Assembly (NCBI RefSeq): GCF_009795715.1
Contig: NZ_WTCR01000001.1
Coordinates: 124,001-188,000, forward strand
Source of the DNA: Labilibaculum euxinicum
GTDB lineage: Bacteria; Bacteroidota; Bacteroidia; Bacteroidales; Marinifilaceae
DNA: 64,000 nt
Reading direction: 5' to 3'
Part shown: in pieces, positions 19,305 to 28,890 of the stretch
Layout of the letters: each line of letters starts with the position of its first letter
Numbering within the stretch: position 1 is the first letter of the stretch
Made by a program: the position numbers and the translations under genes
The notes under the pieces: generated by a model
Databases searched by the model: none
What the model was told of the DNA's origin: nothing
What the model saw: only the letters and a program-made list of their open reading frames with translations

Positions 19305-22300
19305 TTAAAAGTTAACATTTATACCCATAGTCATCACACGAACCTGAGGAAAAGCCTCAGCTCTGGTTTGATCAACTTTTTGCTCAGGATCAAAACCTTT
19401 AAAATTCGTGATGGTAAAAGCATTTTGGATACTTCCATAAATTCGTACGGAACCTAATCCGATTCGGGAAACAATTTCAGGACTAAGGGTATACCCCAAT
19501 TCAATATTCTTCAAACGGAGGTAGGATGCATCTTCCACATAGAAAGACGAATGAACATTCGTACGATATTCGTCTAAAGTTACCCGTGGCATAGTGTTGG
19601 ATGGATTTTCAGGTGTCCATCTGTCTTTCCACCATGAGCCTAGATTGGCAACACCACTAAATGGCGTAGCAATTTCATAATAAAAATAGCCATCAATGCC
19701 TTGTACACCTTGAAAGAATGCACTAAAATCAAATTGTTTCCATTCCAAATTTAGGTTCAACGAATAAGTAAGATCCGGGAATTGTTTCCCAATTACTGTT
19801 CTGTCGTTATTCTGATCTACAACGCCATCGCCGTTAAGGTCTCTAAACTTAATGTCTCCCGGCTGCGCAACATAGTTTGAAACAGAAACAACACCAGGCT
19901 TTAAAGTATACGTACTTCCATCATAGTCAAAATCAGAGACCTGATAAATTCCATCCATCTTGTAGCCATAAAATGAATTAATGGCGTCCCCCACTTTTTG
20001 AGCCTTGGGAGAAGTAAGTTTCTCCGGATCCATTTTTGTAATTTTATTTACAACGTGAGATGCGTTAAACGTAGTACGGAACTTAAGACCATTTGAAAAC
20101 GTTTTCCGGTAGGTTAAAGAAGCTTCAATTCCCTTATTCTGAACTTCACCGGCATTTACGAAAGGTGCATTCAATTGCATAGTCCATGGAATTTGTCGAT
20201 CTAAAAGTAAACCTTTTGTTTTTTTGTCAAAATAATCAACGGTCAGTTCCATGCCATTTCTCAATGTCATATCTATACCAAAATTCAATTGTTCTGATGT
20301 TTCCCATGATAAATCTTTATTGATCATATCTTCTAAAGCCACACCTGAATATAGGGCACCTCCAAGCGAATAATCTTTACCTGACTGCAAGATATCACTC
20401 CCGTTATAATAGTTTGGTATTTTCTCATTTCCAAGCTGTCCCCAAGAGGCACGTAGCTTCAAGAAATTAAGCCAATTAGCATCTTGCATAAAATCTTCTT
20501 TCGAAATAATCCAACCGCCTGAAAAAGATGGAAACGTTCCCCACTGATTTCCTGAAGCAAATCGCGAAGATCCATCTCTTCTAATGTTAGCTTCAAACAA
20601 GTACTTGTTATCAAATACATAATTTATACGCCCGAAGTAGGATCGCAAACCAAGGTCGTAACTTCCGGCATTATTTTTCTGAGTAGCAGCATCACCAAGA
20701 TTGAGTACTCGCTGGTCATTGTTAACAAAGTTTTTTCTATAGCCACTTTGCCAATCGTAAGTAAACTCTTCTTCAGAATAACCGGCCAACAATTTTAACT
20801 CATGTTTTCCAAATTTTTTGTTGTATTTCAATAAAGAAGTCAACATTGTCTGAACATCTGTATTATTACGAACATCCAAATCTGATGATTCTGTTTTTGA
20901 ACTTCCGTCCTTATTTGCTAATACTACATTCGCATTAAAACGATTCCCGTTTGATGTAACAACATTATATCCATATGTTACCTGCGCACTTAAATCTTTA
21001 GCAATTTCATATTCAGCTTCAACCTGCCCACTAAAATTATAGCGTTTCGTTTCTGCTGTACTACCAGTTTTAATTTCGGCATAAGGATTTAATTCCCCGT
21101 TTACGCTCATATACTCTCCATCTGCGTTTTTAAGGGGATATATTGGGGCGAGTGTGGCATACCATGTAGCATTCCAAACACTGGTAGGCTCACCTTTAAC
21201 ACCAAGGTTACCAGCCAATTTAGTAGACAGCCTTAATTTTTTATCTTTTAAGAAAAAAGCATCTATGTTCGAACGAAAATCGGTCTTTTTGTAACTGGTT
21301 GCTACCATAATACCATCTTGATTTAAATGCCCAAGCATAAACGCGTACTGCACATTTTCATTACCACCAGACATATTTACACGATGATTCTGTGTATTTG
21401 CCTGACCATAGTAAACTTTAAAATAATCAATATCAGGATACATTGGGTCATTGTGTGCTGCATACTTTTGAATATCTTCATCGGTGTAATTTGGAACACT
21501 CCCTGAATTTGCCGATGCCTCATTACGAAGAGTGGCATATTCTACCGAATTTAAAACACTTGGCAAACGGGTTGCTTTCTGTACGCCAAAATAGCCGTTA
21601 TAGCTCACTTTCATCTTGCCGGCAGTTCCTTTTTTTGTGCTAATCAAAATAACTCCATTGGCAGCCCTGTTTCCATAAATGGAAGAAGATGCTGCATCTT
21701 TTAATACTGATATTGATTCAATGTCAGTTGCATTAACATCAGACATATTGCCAGGAAATCCATCAATCAGTACCAATGGTGAATTATCAGTCCATGTTCC
21801 AACACCTCTAATGGAAATAACCGCATCATCATCTCCTGGTTTTCCTGAACTTTGCAAAGCATATACTCCAGAAACAGTACCTTGTAAAGCCAAACTGGCA
21901 TTAGTCAAAGGTCTGCTTTCCATATCCCCCATCTGAACACTTCCTACGGCTCCAGTCAAATTTGCTTTTTTCTGTGTGCCATAACCAACAGCTATCACTT
22001 CATTCAACCCGATTGTTTCTTCGGTTAATGTTACATTAACGTTTGCACTTCCATCAAAAGAAATTTCCTGCGATTTCATTCCAATAAATGAATACACAAG
22101 AATTGCGTCAGCTGGAACATTTAAAAGAACATAATTTCCGTCAATATCGCTTATTGTACCGTTTGTAGTACCTTTTACAAGTACAGTTGCTCCTGGTAGC
22201 GGAATACCGGAAGAGTCTTTGATTTTTCCAGAAACTGACTTTTGCTGCAAGTTGTTTTTTTCTTTTCCCTCACTGTTCACCAGCAGGATATGGCGATCGA

Positions 22301-22634
22301 GAATCGAATAAGAAACATCAGTATCTTCAAATAGTTTATCCAATACCTGATCAATCTTGATTTCTTCGACCTTGATATCTACCTTACGGCTAACATCAAT
22401 CAAATCATTATTATACATAAAAAAGTACTCTGAGTTACTTTCTATTTGATCAATAACTTCTTCCACACTTACATTCGTCATGTCTAATGATATTTTAGTC
22501 AATTGAGCGTAAGATTTAACCGCGAACGTTTGCGATACAGAAACTAATAAGATAAAAATGGTAAAACGCATAATCTTAAGCATTTTTAACAAGCCGTTGT
22601 CTTCCAGCAGCCTGTAGGTTTTGTTTTTTTTCAT
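19305..22634 (-). CDS. susC: SusC-like TonB-dependent transducer with STN domain
   Basis: A 1109-residue outer-membrane receptor. After a long signal region (to KSYAQ, about residue 44) comes an STN domain (about 45-120), a carboxypeptidase-D-like beta-sandwich (VSGKIKDSSGIPLPGATVLV), a TonB box region, the plug (SIRGVGTW, VLIDGFPG, ESISVLKDAASSSIYGNRAANGVI) and the beta-barrel ending in MGINVNF. The STN domain marks it as a transducer that signals through an anti-sigma factor, and fecR and an ECF sigma gene lie immediately upstream. It imports oligosaccharides with SusD and probably induces its own locus. Confidence 0.96.
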   Translation of the reverse strand: MKKNKTYRLLEDNGLLKMLKIMRFTIFILLVSVSQTFAVKSYAQLTKISLDMTNVSVEEVIDQIESNSEYFFMYNNDLIDVSRKVDIKVEEIKIDQVLDKLFEDTDVSYSILDRHILLVNSEGKEKNNLQQKSVSGKIKDSSGIPLPGATVLVKGTTNGTISDIDGNYVLLNVPADAILVYSFIGMKSQEISFDGSANVNVTLTEETIGLNEVIAVGYGTQKKANLTGAVGSVQMGDMESRPLTNASLALQGTVSGVYALQSSGKPGDDDAVISIRGVGTWTDNSPLVLIDGFPGNMSDVNATDIESISVLKDAASSSIYGNRAANGVILISTKKGTAGKMKVSYNGYFGVQKATRLPSVLNSVEYATLRNEASANSGSVPNYTDEDIQKYAAHNDPMYPDIDYFKVYYGQANTQNHRVNMSGGNENVQYAFMLGHLNQDGIMVATSYKKTDFRSNIDAFFLKDKKLRLSTKLAGNLGVKGEPTSVWNATWYATLAPIYPLKNADGEYMSVNGELNPYAEIKTGSTAETKRYNFSGQVEAEYEIAKDLSAQVTYGYNVVTSNGNRFNANVVLANKDGSSKTESSDLDVRNNTDVQTMLTSLLKYNKKFGKHELKLLAGYSEEEFTYDWQSGYRKNFVNNDQRVLNLGDAATQKNNAGSYDLGLRSYFGRINYVFDNKYLFEANIRRDGSSRFASGNQWGTFPSFSGGWIISKEDFMQDANWLNFLKLRASWGQLGNEKIPNYYNGSDILQSGKDYSLGGALYSGVALEDMINKDLSWETSEQLNFGIDMTLRNGMELTVDYFDKKTKGLLLDRQIPWTMQLNAPFVNAGEVQNKGIEASLTYRKTFSNGLKFRTTFNASHVVNKITKMDPEKLTSPKAQKVGDAINSFYGYKMDGIYQVSDFDYDGSTYTLKPGVVSVSNYVAQPGDIKFRDLNGDGVVDQNNDRTVIGKQFPDLTYSLNLNLEWKQFDFSAFFQGVQGIDGYFYYEIATPFSGVANLGSWWKDRWTPENPSNTMPRVTLDEYRTNVHSSFYVEDASYLRLKNIELGYTLSPEIVSRIGLGSVRIYGSIQNAFTITNFKGFDPEQKVDQTRAEAFPQVRVMTMGINVNF

Positions 22635-22724
22635 AAATTTGTAATTAACGGATTTACTACTTCTTAAAGTTAAATTCTAATTAATCGACAGGGCAGGTAG
22701 TGCAAATACCTCCCTGTTTTTTTT
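22634..22724 (+). ncRNA. Candidate antisense sRNA opposite the susC leader
   Basis: On the + strand a perfect Bacteroidota -7 box TAAATTTG lies at 22634-22641, and a classic intrinsic terminator follows at 22688-22724: ACAGGGcAGGTA pairs with TACCTCCCTGT around GTGCAAA, then eight T. No + strand gene exists here, so the terminator needs another explanation. A transcript from about 22648 to 22724 would be ~75 nt and antisense to the susC 5' leader. DonS-type antisense sRNAs are known at this position (between anti-sigma and susC genes) in Bacteroides loci controlled by ECF/anti-sigma pairs. The -33 box is weak. Confidence 0.6.
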
Positions 22725-22760
22725 ATAACATTGTCATAGGCATTTTTTTTGTTTTATATT

Positions 22761-23804
22761 TTATTTTAACCACATTTCTATTTTCTTTTTTAGGAAAGTG
22801 CTGTCTGGTTGTTGTAGTCTTTTGTGAATTTTATACTGTATGGGAGCCACAGTTGATAACATTTTGCAAATATCTTCGAGATTTTCATCTTGAAATGAAG
22901 CTCTGAATATAGAGGCTTTCAACGCATCACCATGAAGAATTATTTCCACATTATATCTTCGTTCCAGTCTTTTTGCTATTTCTGCCATAGTAGCATTCTT
23001 AAATACCAGCAATCCTTCTTTCCAACTTGTGTAGCTTTTTGCGTCAATACTTGATTTAACAAGTTTTTTTGTTGATTTGTTATAAATCAGTTGCTGGTTA
23101 GGATCAAGTTCCCCTTTCACACTTTCATCTTTACCAAGAACAATTACTTTTCCTCTTTCCAAGATAACCCCGGTAGTTATATCATCATCATATGCATTCA
23201 CATTAAATTGAGTACCCAATACCTTAACATCAAGATATGGAGTCAGTACCCTAAATCCATCCGAATTGATATGTACAACATCAAACCAGGCTTCGCCGGA
23301 CATCTCAACTTTCCGATTCTGTGCAAAATTGACTGGATATTTAATGGAGGATCCGCTATTCAGCCATCCTTGAGTTCCATCCGGCAACTGGAATTTCACT
23401 CTGGATCCAATTGGAGAATGAATTTCAGCCCAGGATTCAACCTTTTTAGGAGAATTAATTGAAAAGTAAGATAAAACACCGACGGTAATTAAAGCAGGAA
23501 TCAGTAAAACAACGGCAATTTTTGAGAATACATTGTAAAACGATTGAAAGACAGTTTCTTTTATTCTGCCTGTACTATTTATATGATCATGCAAACGGTT
23601 CAAAATTCCAGCCAGGCGTTCCTTGTTATCCTCAGTCGGTTTAGTTTCATTCCACTCCACCTCCATTTGTTTCTTTAATTCTTCATTACACTCTTCATTT
23701 TTGAAATAAGAGGATATGGATAAATAGTCATTGAATGAATATTTACCCGATAAAAAGCGATTTAATTTTTCCCTATTTGTTTGCATGATATCTATAATGT
23801 CCAT
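22761..23804 (-). CDS. FecR-family anti-sigma factor
   Basis: An inner-membrane anti-sigma factor of 347 residues: cytoplasmic N-terminal helices, one membrane segment (about 95-115, AVVLLIPALITVGVLSYF), a FecR domain (PIGSRVKFQLPDGTQGWLNS onward) and a C-terminal DUF4974 secretin-like domain (FKNATMAEIAKRLERRYNV). The periplasmic part would contact the STN domain of the neighbouring SusC and release the ECF sigma factor encoded upstream. The intergenic junction with the sigma gene is duplicated in decayed form at 14330-14380. Confidence 0.93.
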   Translation of the reverse strand: MDIIDIMQTNREKLNRFLSGKYSFNDYLSISSYFKNEECNEELKKQMEVEWNETKPTEDNKERLAGILNRLHDHINSTGRIKETVFQSFYNVFSKIAVVLLIPALITVGVLSYFSINSPKKVESWAEIHSPIGSRVKFQLPDGTQGWLNSGSSIKYPVNFAQNRKVEMSGEAWFDVVHINSDGFRVLTPYLDVKVLGTQFNVNAYDDDITTGVILERGKVIVLGKDESVKGELDPNQQLIYNKSTKKLVKSSIDAKSYTSWKEGLLVFKNATMAEIAKRLERRYNVEIILHGDALKASIFRASFQDENLEDICKMLSTVAPIQYKIHKRLQQPDSTFLKKKIEMWLK

Positions 23805-23899
23805 TTAAGCGAAATATCCACTATCGGAAAAGGTGAAAAAAAAGATAAAAAAATCAAAAAGAAACATATGACACTAAATATCAGTACATTATATTTTCA

Positions 23900-24493
23900 T
23901 TAAATTGAAACAAAAAAAGCAAAAAAGAGTGCTCCAGCCAATTTTCTTTTTGAAAGTTCTTTTAGAATTTGCTTCTGGGCGGAAGCCAACTGATTTTCTA
24001 CGGTGTTAGGAGAGATTTCAAGTTCTTCGGCAATTTGTTTAATTGAAAGTCCGTAATACTTTCTTTTGATAAAAATTTCTTTACGCCTTTTCGGTAAAGC
24101 ATCAATAATTAGCTCAACTTTTTCAAGAAGAAATTTATAATCTATCGTTTTATCAAGATTGTTTTCCTCTTTAAGTAATGAATAAATCAAATCATCTTTA
24201 AAAGCATTATCCTTAGATTTTTTGATGAAGTATTTCTTAATAATATTATAGGCTATTGTGAAAATATAAGCATTAAAAGAATGTTCTGGTTTTAAACCAT
24301 CTCTTTTATCCCAAATATACAGAAACACCTCCTGTACAACCTCTTCGGCCTCTTCACTTGACTTTAAATATTTAACAGAGAATTTGAATAAACGTGAAGA
24401 ATACTTTTTAAATAAATCATCAAATGCATTTGTATCTCCACTCTTCAATTTTTTCACAGAATGATAATCTATATGTTGAATTGACGAGCTCAT
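23900..24493 (-). CDS. ECF-type RNA polymerase sigma factor
   Basis: A 197-residue sigma-70 family protein. Region 2 is clear (AFDDLFKKYSSRLFKFSVKY, EEAEEVVQEVFLYIWDKRD) and so is region 4 (LPKRRKEIFIKRKYYGLSIKQIAEELEISPNTVENQLASA, read in two pieces). It is first in the sigma-fecR-susC-susD order typical of transport-coupled Bacteroidota loci and should drive susCD and perhaps the glycosidase operons. The C-terminus (LAGALFFAFFVSI) is unusually hydrophobic for this family but may just be a short tail. Confidence 0.94.
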   Translation of the reverse strand: MSSSIQHIDYHSVKKLKSGDTNAFDDLFKKYSSRLFKFSVKYLKSSEEAEEVVQEVFLYIWDKRDGLKPEHSFNAYIFTIAYNIIKKYFIKKSKDNAFKDDLIYSLLKEENNLDKTIDYKFLLEKVELIIDALPKRRKEIFIKRKYYGLSIKQIAEELEISPNTVENQLASAQKQILKELSKRKLAGALFFAFFVSI

Positions 24494-24838
24494 GATTTGT
24501 TGTTAAATTTTCAAAATGCCAATTTAAAGATAAAATAAAAACATACAATACAAAGAAATGCCAACTAAAAAAGAATCAATTCTGTGTTTTTAAAAGTATT
24601 TTAGCAACTTAATAAATAATACTATTCATTTAACTACTTTCAGACTTATGAAACACTTCCAATAATGATGGAATTGTATTTTGTATACTTTCTGACTATT
24701 TCAATTTGCTGAAAGTAAAACCCTTGCATAGACACAGACTTAAGATATGATTATCTAATAATTATGAAAGAAGAACATTTACAAGAGAGTTTAAACTGAA
24801 TTATTTTCTATAAGTTCACAAGGAATAAGTACATTAAA

Positions 24839-24878
24839 AAAGGTCTTTAAAAATCCGATCATTGAATTAAAGATCTTT
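24839..24878 (-). terminator. Terminator at the end of a gene relic
   Basis: On the - strand AAAGATCTTTAA pairs with TTAAAGACCTTT (one G-U) and is followed by a T run. The stop codon of the relic at 24859 lies in its loop, as if a gene once ended here. Confidence 0.55.
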
Positions 24879-25062
24879 CCTGATGCTTTCCTTCAGTCAA
24901 TAAATAATCGGTAAATTGCCTTGCTGTTTTAGGAATAAAAGCACGTCTTCTAAAAAAATCATGTAAAGTCTTGCGATTATATTCCTTTTCTGTTTCATCA
25001 ATAAACGGATTCAACTCCTCTTTTATCTTTAACAAGCAAAGTACAGCATCGAAAAGTTCATT
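24859..25062 (-). pseudogene. C-terminal relic of an unidentified gene
   Basis: A stretch of 67 codons reads as well-behaved protein (EELNPFIDETEKEYNRKTLH then DFFRRRAFIPKTARQFTDYL) and ends at a TGA inside a terminator hairpin. There is no in-frame ATG, and an in-frame TAG lies immediately upstream. I do not recognise the family. The rest of 24494-25492 shows no gene; a small stem CAGAGGG/CCCTCTG lies at 25272-25289. Confidence 0.4.
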
Positions 25063-25492
25063 CTATTATACGATCTTATTTTGATTTGTGGTGATTGATA
25101 TCTCCTTGAAATTGTTTACTATCACTTGTGTTGGGTAGTAAATCGGAATGCAAAAACCATAACTCTTAGTGTATCAGGCTGTTGAATATCATTTAAGTTC
25201 TGATTTTCAAAAAAAAGTGATTAAACTTTTGATTGAACCTAACGCCAGAACGTTGGGGAACGTCTTGTAAACAGAGGGTTACCCCTCTGCTTATCTTAAT
25301 TGTGCCCAGGAAAAGTGCACGACAGGCTTCATTATCATCTCATTACCAGCCATATAGAAATCTTTAAATTTAAAAGGTCTCGATTTTGTCTCTCTACAAT
25401 TAAAAGCGACTCTTTTACTGTACATAAATCACACTCTAAGATACCAACTTATTGACAGTGATCCAATTTTTATTTTTCGGACAAATGTCTTA

Positions 25493-26488
25493 CTATCTGG
25501 TAAGCTTTTTTAATTTAGTCTGATATGACTGTAAATAATTGCGCTTGGTTTTATCATCAAGAAATGAAGCTGCAATTAACTTTTCTACTTTTTCAGAACC
25601 AGAGCTTAATAAATCAAATATCTTTTTTACTTGTTGCTCTTTTAAACCAACCAACTCTGCCAGCTTAAAAAACTGTTTTGTAATTGTTCCTTGTGCAAGA
25701 TTCTTTGGCAACAAACCATCTTCAAGGGCAAAATCACTGTCCTCAATATGTATTCGGCTATTTAATAAGTCATATGCCGGGCTCAATCGAAAATCTCCCA
25801 TTGGAGTTTCCAATAAAGAAAAATTCTTTAAATGGGCATCTCCATTTGAAAAGAGATAATTAAATAATATCAGCCTGAATAATTTAGGTGCTTCAATTTT
25901 ATAAGCCGGCACATTCGCTTGTATCAATTGAAACAAGTCCAAATAATTCCCCTGGTATTTATAATGTTCTCCGTGGGTTTGAGGAGTTCTTCCAGCTAAT
26001 GATGCAAAATCCTCCTGTGCCCACTTGTTTCCATCATCTTTTACATCAAATCGCTTGGTGATATATGATGGTGATCCATTCTTAAAAAAAACCAAAGCAT
26101 TTTCGGCTGTTTCAATTCCATAAACTTGACGAGCAATTTGCATCGTTAAATGCTCATTTGCGGGCATCTGATCAGCCCTATTGCCAACACCAGGAATAGG
26201 TTTTAGAATATAAGCTCCTCGCTCCCCTGGATTAATTAGTCTCAATTTATTTTTGTCAAGCAATACGGAAAACTTTTGCTGAACTCCGGAAATAGACATT
26301 TGTTTTCTGCTATTATCGAATAATTCATCTGTTAGTTGATTACTTGCAGGAGAATCATATGGTAAAACATGATGAACCTTTTTTCCATTAAAAACCCTAC
26401 TTAAACAAGTTCTGCTGTAGGTCTGATAACCTTCTGCCAACGTACCAGGGCAGTATTTAATTTCAAGTAAACTCATTTCATTATTCAA
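25493..26488 (-). CDS. hipT: HipT-like serine/threonine kinase toxin
   Basis: A 331-residue HipA-family kinase that lacks the N-terminal subdomain found in single-chain HipA. Visible are the SIS-type autophosphorylation/gate motif (KQMSISGVQ, Ser 65 and 67), the catalytic loop SNGDAHLKNFSLL and the metal-binding AYDLLNS. In characterised HipBST systems HipT phosphorylates a tRNA synthetase and is blocked by HipS. The 8-base overlap with the upstream gene indicates tight translational coupling. The family assignment is strong; the target is inferred. Confidence 0.9.
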   Translation of the reverse strand: MNNEMSLLEIKYCPGTLAEGYQTYSRTCLSRVFNGKKVHHVLPYDSPASNQLTDELFDNSRKQMSISGVQQKFSVLLDKNKLRLINPGERGAYILKPIPGVGNRADQMPANEHLTMQIARQVYGIETAENALVFFKNGSPSYITKRFDVKDDGNKWAQEDFASLAGRTPQTHGEHYKYQGNYLDLFQLIQANVPAYKIEAPKLFRLILFNYLFSNGDAHLKNFSLLETPMGDFRLSPAYDLLNSRIHIEDSDFALEDGLLPKNLAQGTITKQFFKLAELVGLKEQQVKKIFDLLSSGSEKVEKLIAASFLDDKTKRNYLQSYQTKLKKLTR

Positions 26489-26804
26489 TTTTAATGATTC
26501 GAACAGCTCCTATGGTATCGGTTTTTGCTGTCGTTAACAGCAAACCAAAATAATCATCTGCATCTATTCTCAAAAGTTTGCAGACTACCTGCTTATTTGA
26601 TCCTTCAGGAAGCAGGTTATAGAAAAACGGGAATAAGTATTTTGAATTATACTCCTGTTTTGTTTTAGGTAAAGTCAGACTTATGCCTGGCTTACCATCA
26701 TCTGTCATCCAAAGATCATTGTATCGGAATGTGAATGATGCATCATCATGCTGAGCTAAAATTCCCGCTTCCTTCTCTTTGTACAATACACGAGCCTGTC
26801 TCAT
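26481..26804 (-). CDS. hipS: HipS-like antitoxin (separate HipA N-terminal subdomain)
   Basis: A 107-residue protein equal to the N-subdomain-1 of HipA: MRQARVLYKEKEAGILAQ, LPKTKQEY, the diagnostic FPFFYNLLPEG and a C-terminal DYFGLLLTTAKTDTIGAVRI. In HipBST systems this free subdomain, not HipB, neutralises the kinase. It sits between hipB (4-base ATGA overlap) and hipT (8-base overlap). An alternative is a hipA split by mutation, but the overlaps and intact ends argue for a genuine three-gene system. Confidence 0.87.
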   Translation of the reverse strand: MRQARVLYKEKEAGILAQHDDASFTFRYNDLWMTDDGKPGISLTLPKTKQEYNSKYLFPFFYNLLPEGSNKQVVCKLLRIDADDYFGLLLTTAKTDTIGAVRIIKIE

Positions 26805-27016
26805 AGATTAGGAGTTTTTTTAACTTGTAAGCAAAACTCCAAGCCCAATGCATCTGCCAATTTTTGCAAGGTTTGCAAGGTTGGATTTCCTTTTCCACTT
26901 TCGAACTCTTTTAAAGTTCGTAATCCTACACCTGAAATTTCGGCCAAAGTTTCCTGAGTAACCTGCATCATAATTCGGCGTTCTTTTAGTATTTGAATTA
27001 TCTCGTAATTGTGCAT
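26801..27016 (-). CDS. hipB: HipB-like XRE-family repressor
   Basis: A 71-residue Cro/C1-type HTH (VTQETLAEISGVGLRTLKEF, GNPTLQTLQKLADALGL) opening the hipBST operon. It would autorepress the operon. It starts at ATG 27016 and overlaps hipS by 4 bases. Short direct repeats around its start codon are candidate binding sites. Confidence 0.9.
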   Translation of the reverse strand: MHNYEIIQILKERRIMMQVTQETLAEISGVGLRTLKEFESGKGNPTLQTLQKLADALGLEFCLQVKKTPNL

Positions 27017-27091
27017 TATATTGCTCTTTTAAGTGTAAATATAACATTATTCCATTAAAATACCACGATTTGTGCAATATACTACTCTTTT
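27009..27091 (-). promoter_or_regulatory. Candidate HipB operator direct repeats
   Basis: TTGTGCATTATATTGCTC (27009-27026) recurs as TTGTGCAATATACTACTC (27070-27087), each followed by CTTTT-like sequence. One copy covers the hipB start codon and the other lies about 60 bases upstream, a layout that fits autorepression. No footprint evidence. Confidence 0.35.
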
Positions 27092-27519
27092 TAGCTGAGT
27101 TAACAAGTTAAAGCTACTCTCCAGTATTATCGTGCATTTTAAGGCCCTATAATTGTATTTTCTATAGCTGGAACAAAGTCTTTACTTAAATTTGAAGTGC
27201 AAATTAAACCTTACCTATAATATCAACACGAATTAAGGTAGGTCATAGTCCCAACAGAACCTAACCCGAAAGGCATTAAGCAGTGTATGCCAGCAATCTA
27301 GGATTGCTTAAATATATTTTAATATCCCCCTTATTTGTCCCCTAATAAATATTCAGTGTTTATTGAGTTCAACTGGTTAGTATAAAAATCTTTGGCACTA
27401 TATTGCTTCTACTTTTCAAAACCGTTACTATTCTTATTCAAATTTTACGCCAATGATTTTTTATGCATTGTTAGGACAGGTTATTTACACATAATAGCTT
27501 GCCTGGGCTTTTTAAAGCT

Positions 27520-27918
27520 CTAAAATTCTCTTAGATAATTGTTATATGATACTTGCTGTTTAAGCCATTTTAATGCAGCTTCCTCTGTAGAAAATACATT
27601 TATTAATACTTTTTCAGAAGAAGTATCTAAATTAAACAGAATAGAATAAGCGGTTATCTTTGGTGTGTCTACAAGAAAAGCTGTCCTAATTGTCTTGTAT
27701 GAAGAAGTCCCTTTTTCAGCTAATTTTGAAATAAAAGATATATCATCAATTTCAAGGTTCATATCAACCTCCCTTAAATCATATAGTAAGTAAATATTTT
27801 TCGGCAAATTATCAAGCCTCTCAAATTCGAACAGATAATTCTTTATATCTTCCACAGTAACAGTGTCAGAAAAATCAACATAAAATATTCCAGAATCTCT
27901 CAAAGAAAAGCTAATCAT
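27520..27918 (-). CDS. Uncharacterised small STAS/SpoIIAA-like protein
   Basis: The ATG at 27918 (MISFSLRDSGIFYVDFSDTV) gives 132 residues; a TTG at 27948 is in frame but less likely. The alternating beta-strand/helix pattern (FYVDFSDTVTVEDIKNYLFE, IYLLYDLREVD, RTAFLVDTPKITAYSILF, FSTEEAALKWLKQQ) resembles SpoIIAA-like proteins of Bacteroidota. No catalytic residues are evident. It stands alone, with no clear partner. The flanks 27092-27519 and 27949-28344 hold no other gene that I can support. Confidence 0.6.
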   Translation of the reverse strand: MISFSLRDSGIFYVDFSDTVTVEDIKNYLFEFERLDNLPKNIYLLYDLREVDMNLEIDDISFISKLAEKGTSSYKTIRTAFLVDTPKITAYSILFNLDTSSEKVLINVFSTEEAALKWLKQQVSYNNYLREF

Positions 27919-28344
27919 ATAAATTTTAGATAAAGAGTCATATTTCAATTACATTATTGGTTCTATGTCTGAACCAGTTAATAAGATCAGATTGATGTTA
28001 TTTCTTTTATAATCTTTCACAGAGGCAAAATATGCACCGATATTTAGGCATATACATTAACCGTCATCTTAAACATCCTTATTCTGAAATACACAAGCTT
28101 AAAGTAAAGCCATCAATTTTCAGTTAAGACTAATAAAATGACAAAAGCCTAAAAATCATTGAATAGTCATACCCTGACATTTTACAGCTTACCAATAGTC
28201 AGAGCATGACAAAATTGAAGTTTAACACATATCAGATAAGAAAAATCCGCCTTGTTGTTCTATGGCTTAGATTTAAACTGTTTTAGTTACTTTCTCAATT
28301 TTCATACTGCCTCTTAGTTCGACCTAATACATGTATACAAGAAG

Positions 28345-28374
28345 AGGCCTGTTTTCAATGTTGAAAACAGGCCT
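28345..28374 (-). terminator. Strong hairpin after the DUF4382 relic
   Basis: A perfect 14-bp stem AGGCCTGTTTTCAA / TTGAAAACAGGCCT with a tiny loop lies 23 bases past the stop. The T tract is poor, so it may be a processing or weak termination hairpin. Confidence 0.6.
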
Positions 28375-28397
28375 GATATTAAGATTATAATTAGCTT

Positions 28398-28890
28398 TTA
28401 GTTTGTAAGTAATTGAGCATCCTGAGTATTTGCATTACCTGCAACAACCTCAACGCCCTCGATAGTTGTAATTTGGTAACCTTCTTTTGCATATTCAAGA
28501 TTGTAAGTGCCGGCATCAACACCTATAATTGTATAATCACCATTAACATCAGTAAAAGAGGTGGTATATACAGTGTCAGCAGCAATAATTGAAACCTGTG
28601 CGCCATCAATAGCCAACTCCTCTGCATCAAAAACAGTACCTGTTAATCGTCCTGCTGTAGACAAGTTTGAAGCTTTTATTACTGGCTTAAAAATAAATCC
28701 TTTAATACCTGCTGGTGAATTAGTATTTCCCTGCACTACGAATGATTTACTTACATCAAAATCAAGAAGTAAGTCAGATGTCAGCCCTCCAGCTATTTCA
28801 AAGATGGCTTATAAATATCTTAATACCCGTCTGCGCTCCACTAGGAACCTTCATAGCATGTTTTGTACCATCAGACAATAGCACGTTTCA
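28398..28890 (-). pseudogene. 3' part of a DUF4382 gene, joined to truncated cysD
   Basis: Reading the - strand from about 28890 gives [20 protein letters not shown], a typical DUF4382 segment. Near 28810 the frame shifts into FEIAGGLTSDLLLDFDVSKS and then a carboxypeptidase-regulatory-like beta-sandwich (AGRLTGTVFDAEELAIDGAQ) to the stop at 28398. The N-terminal half is missing and the left part follows cysD sequence directly. A GTG at 28736 could still initiate a 112-residue remnant. The intact family is a secreted or lipoprotein beta-rich protein of unknown role. Confidence 0.8.

Noticed and set aside
25240-25320. Possible group II intron end (GTGCCCAG, small GC hairpin)
   Set aside because: No domain V, no maturase nearby and only weak resemblance.
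26481-26804. hipA split by frameshift
   Set aside because: The two parts have proper starts and stops with coupling overlaps, and the order matches known HipBST systems.
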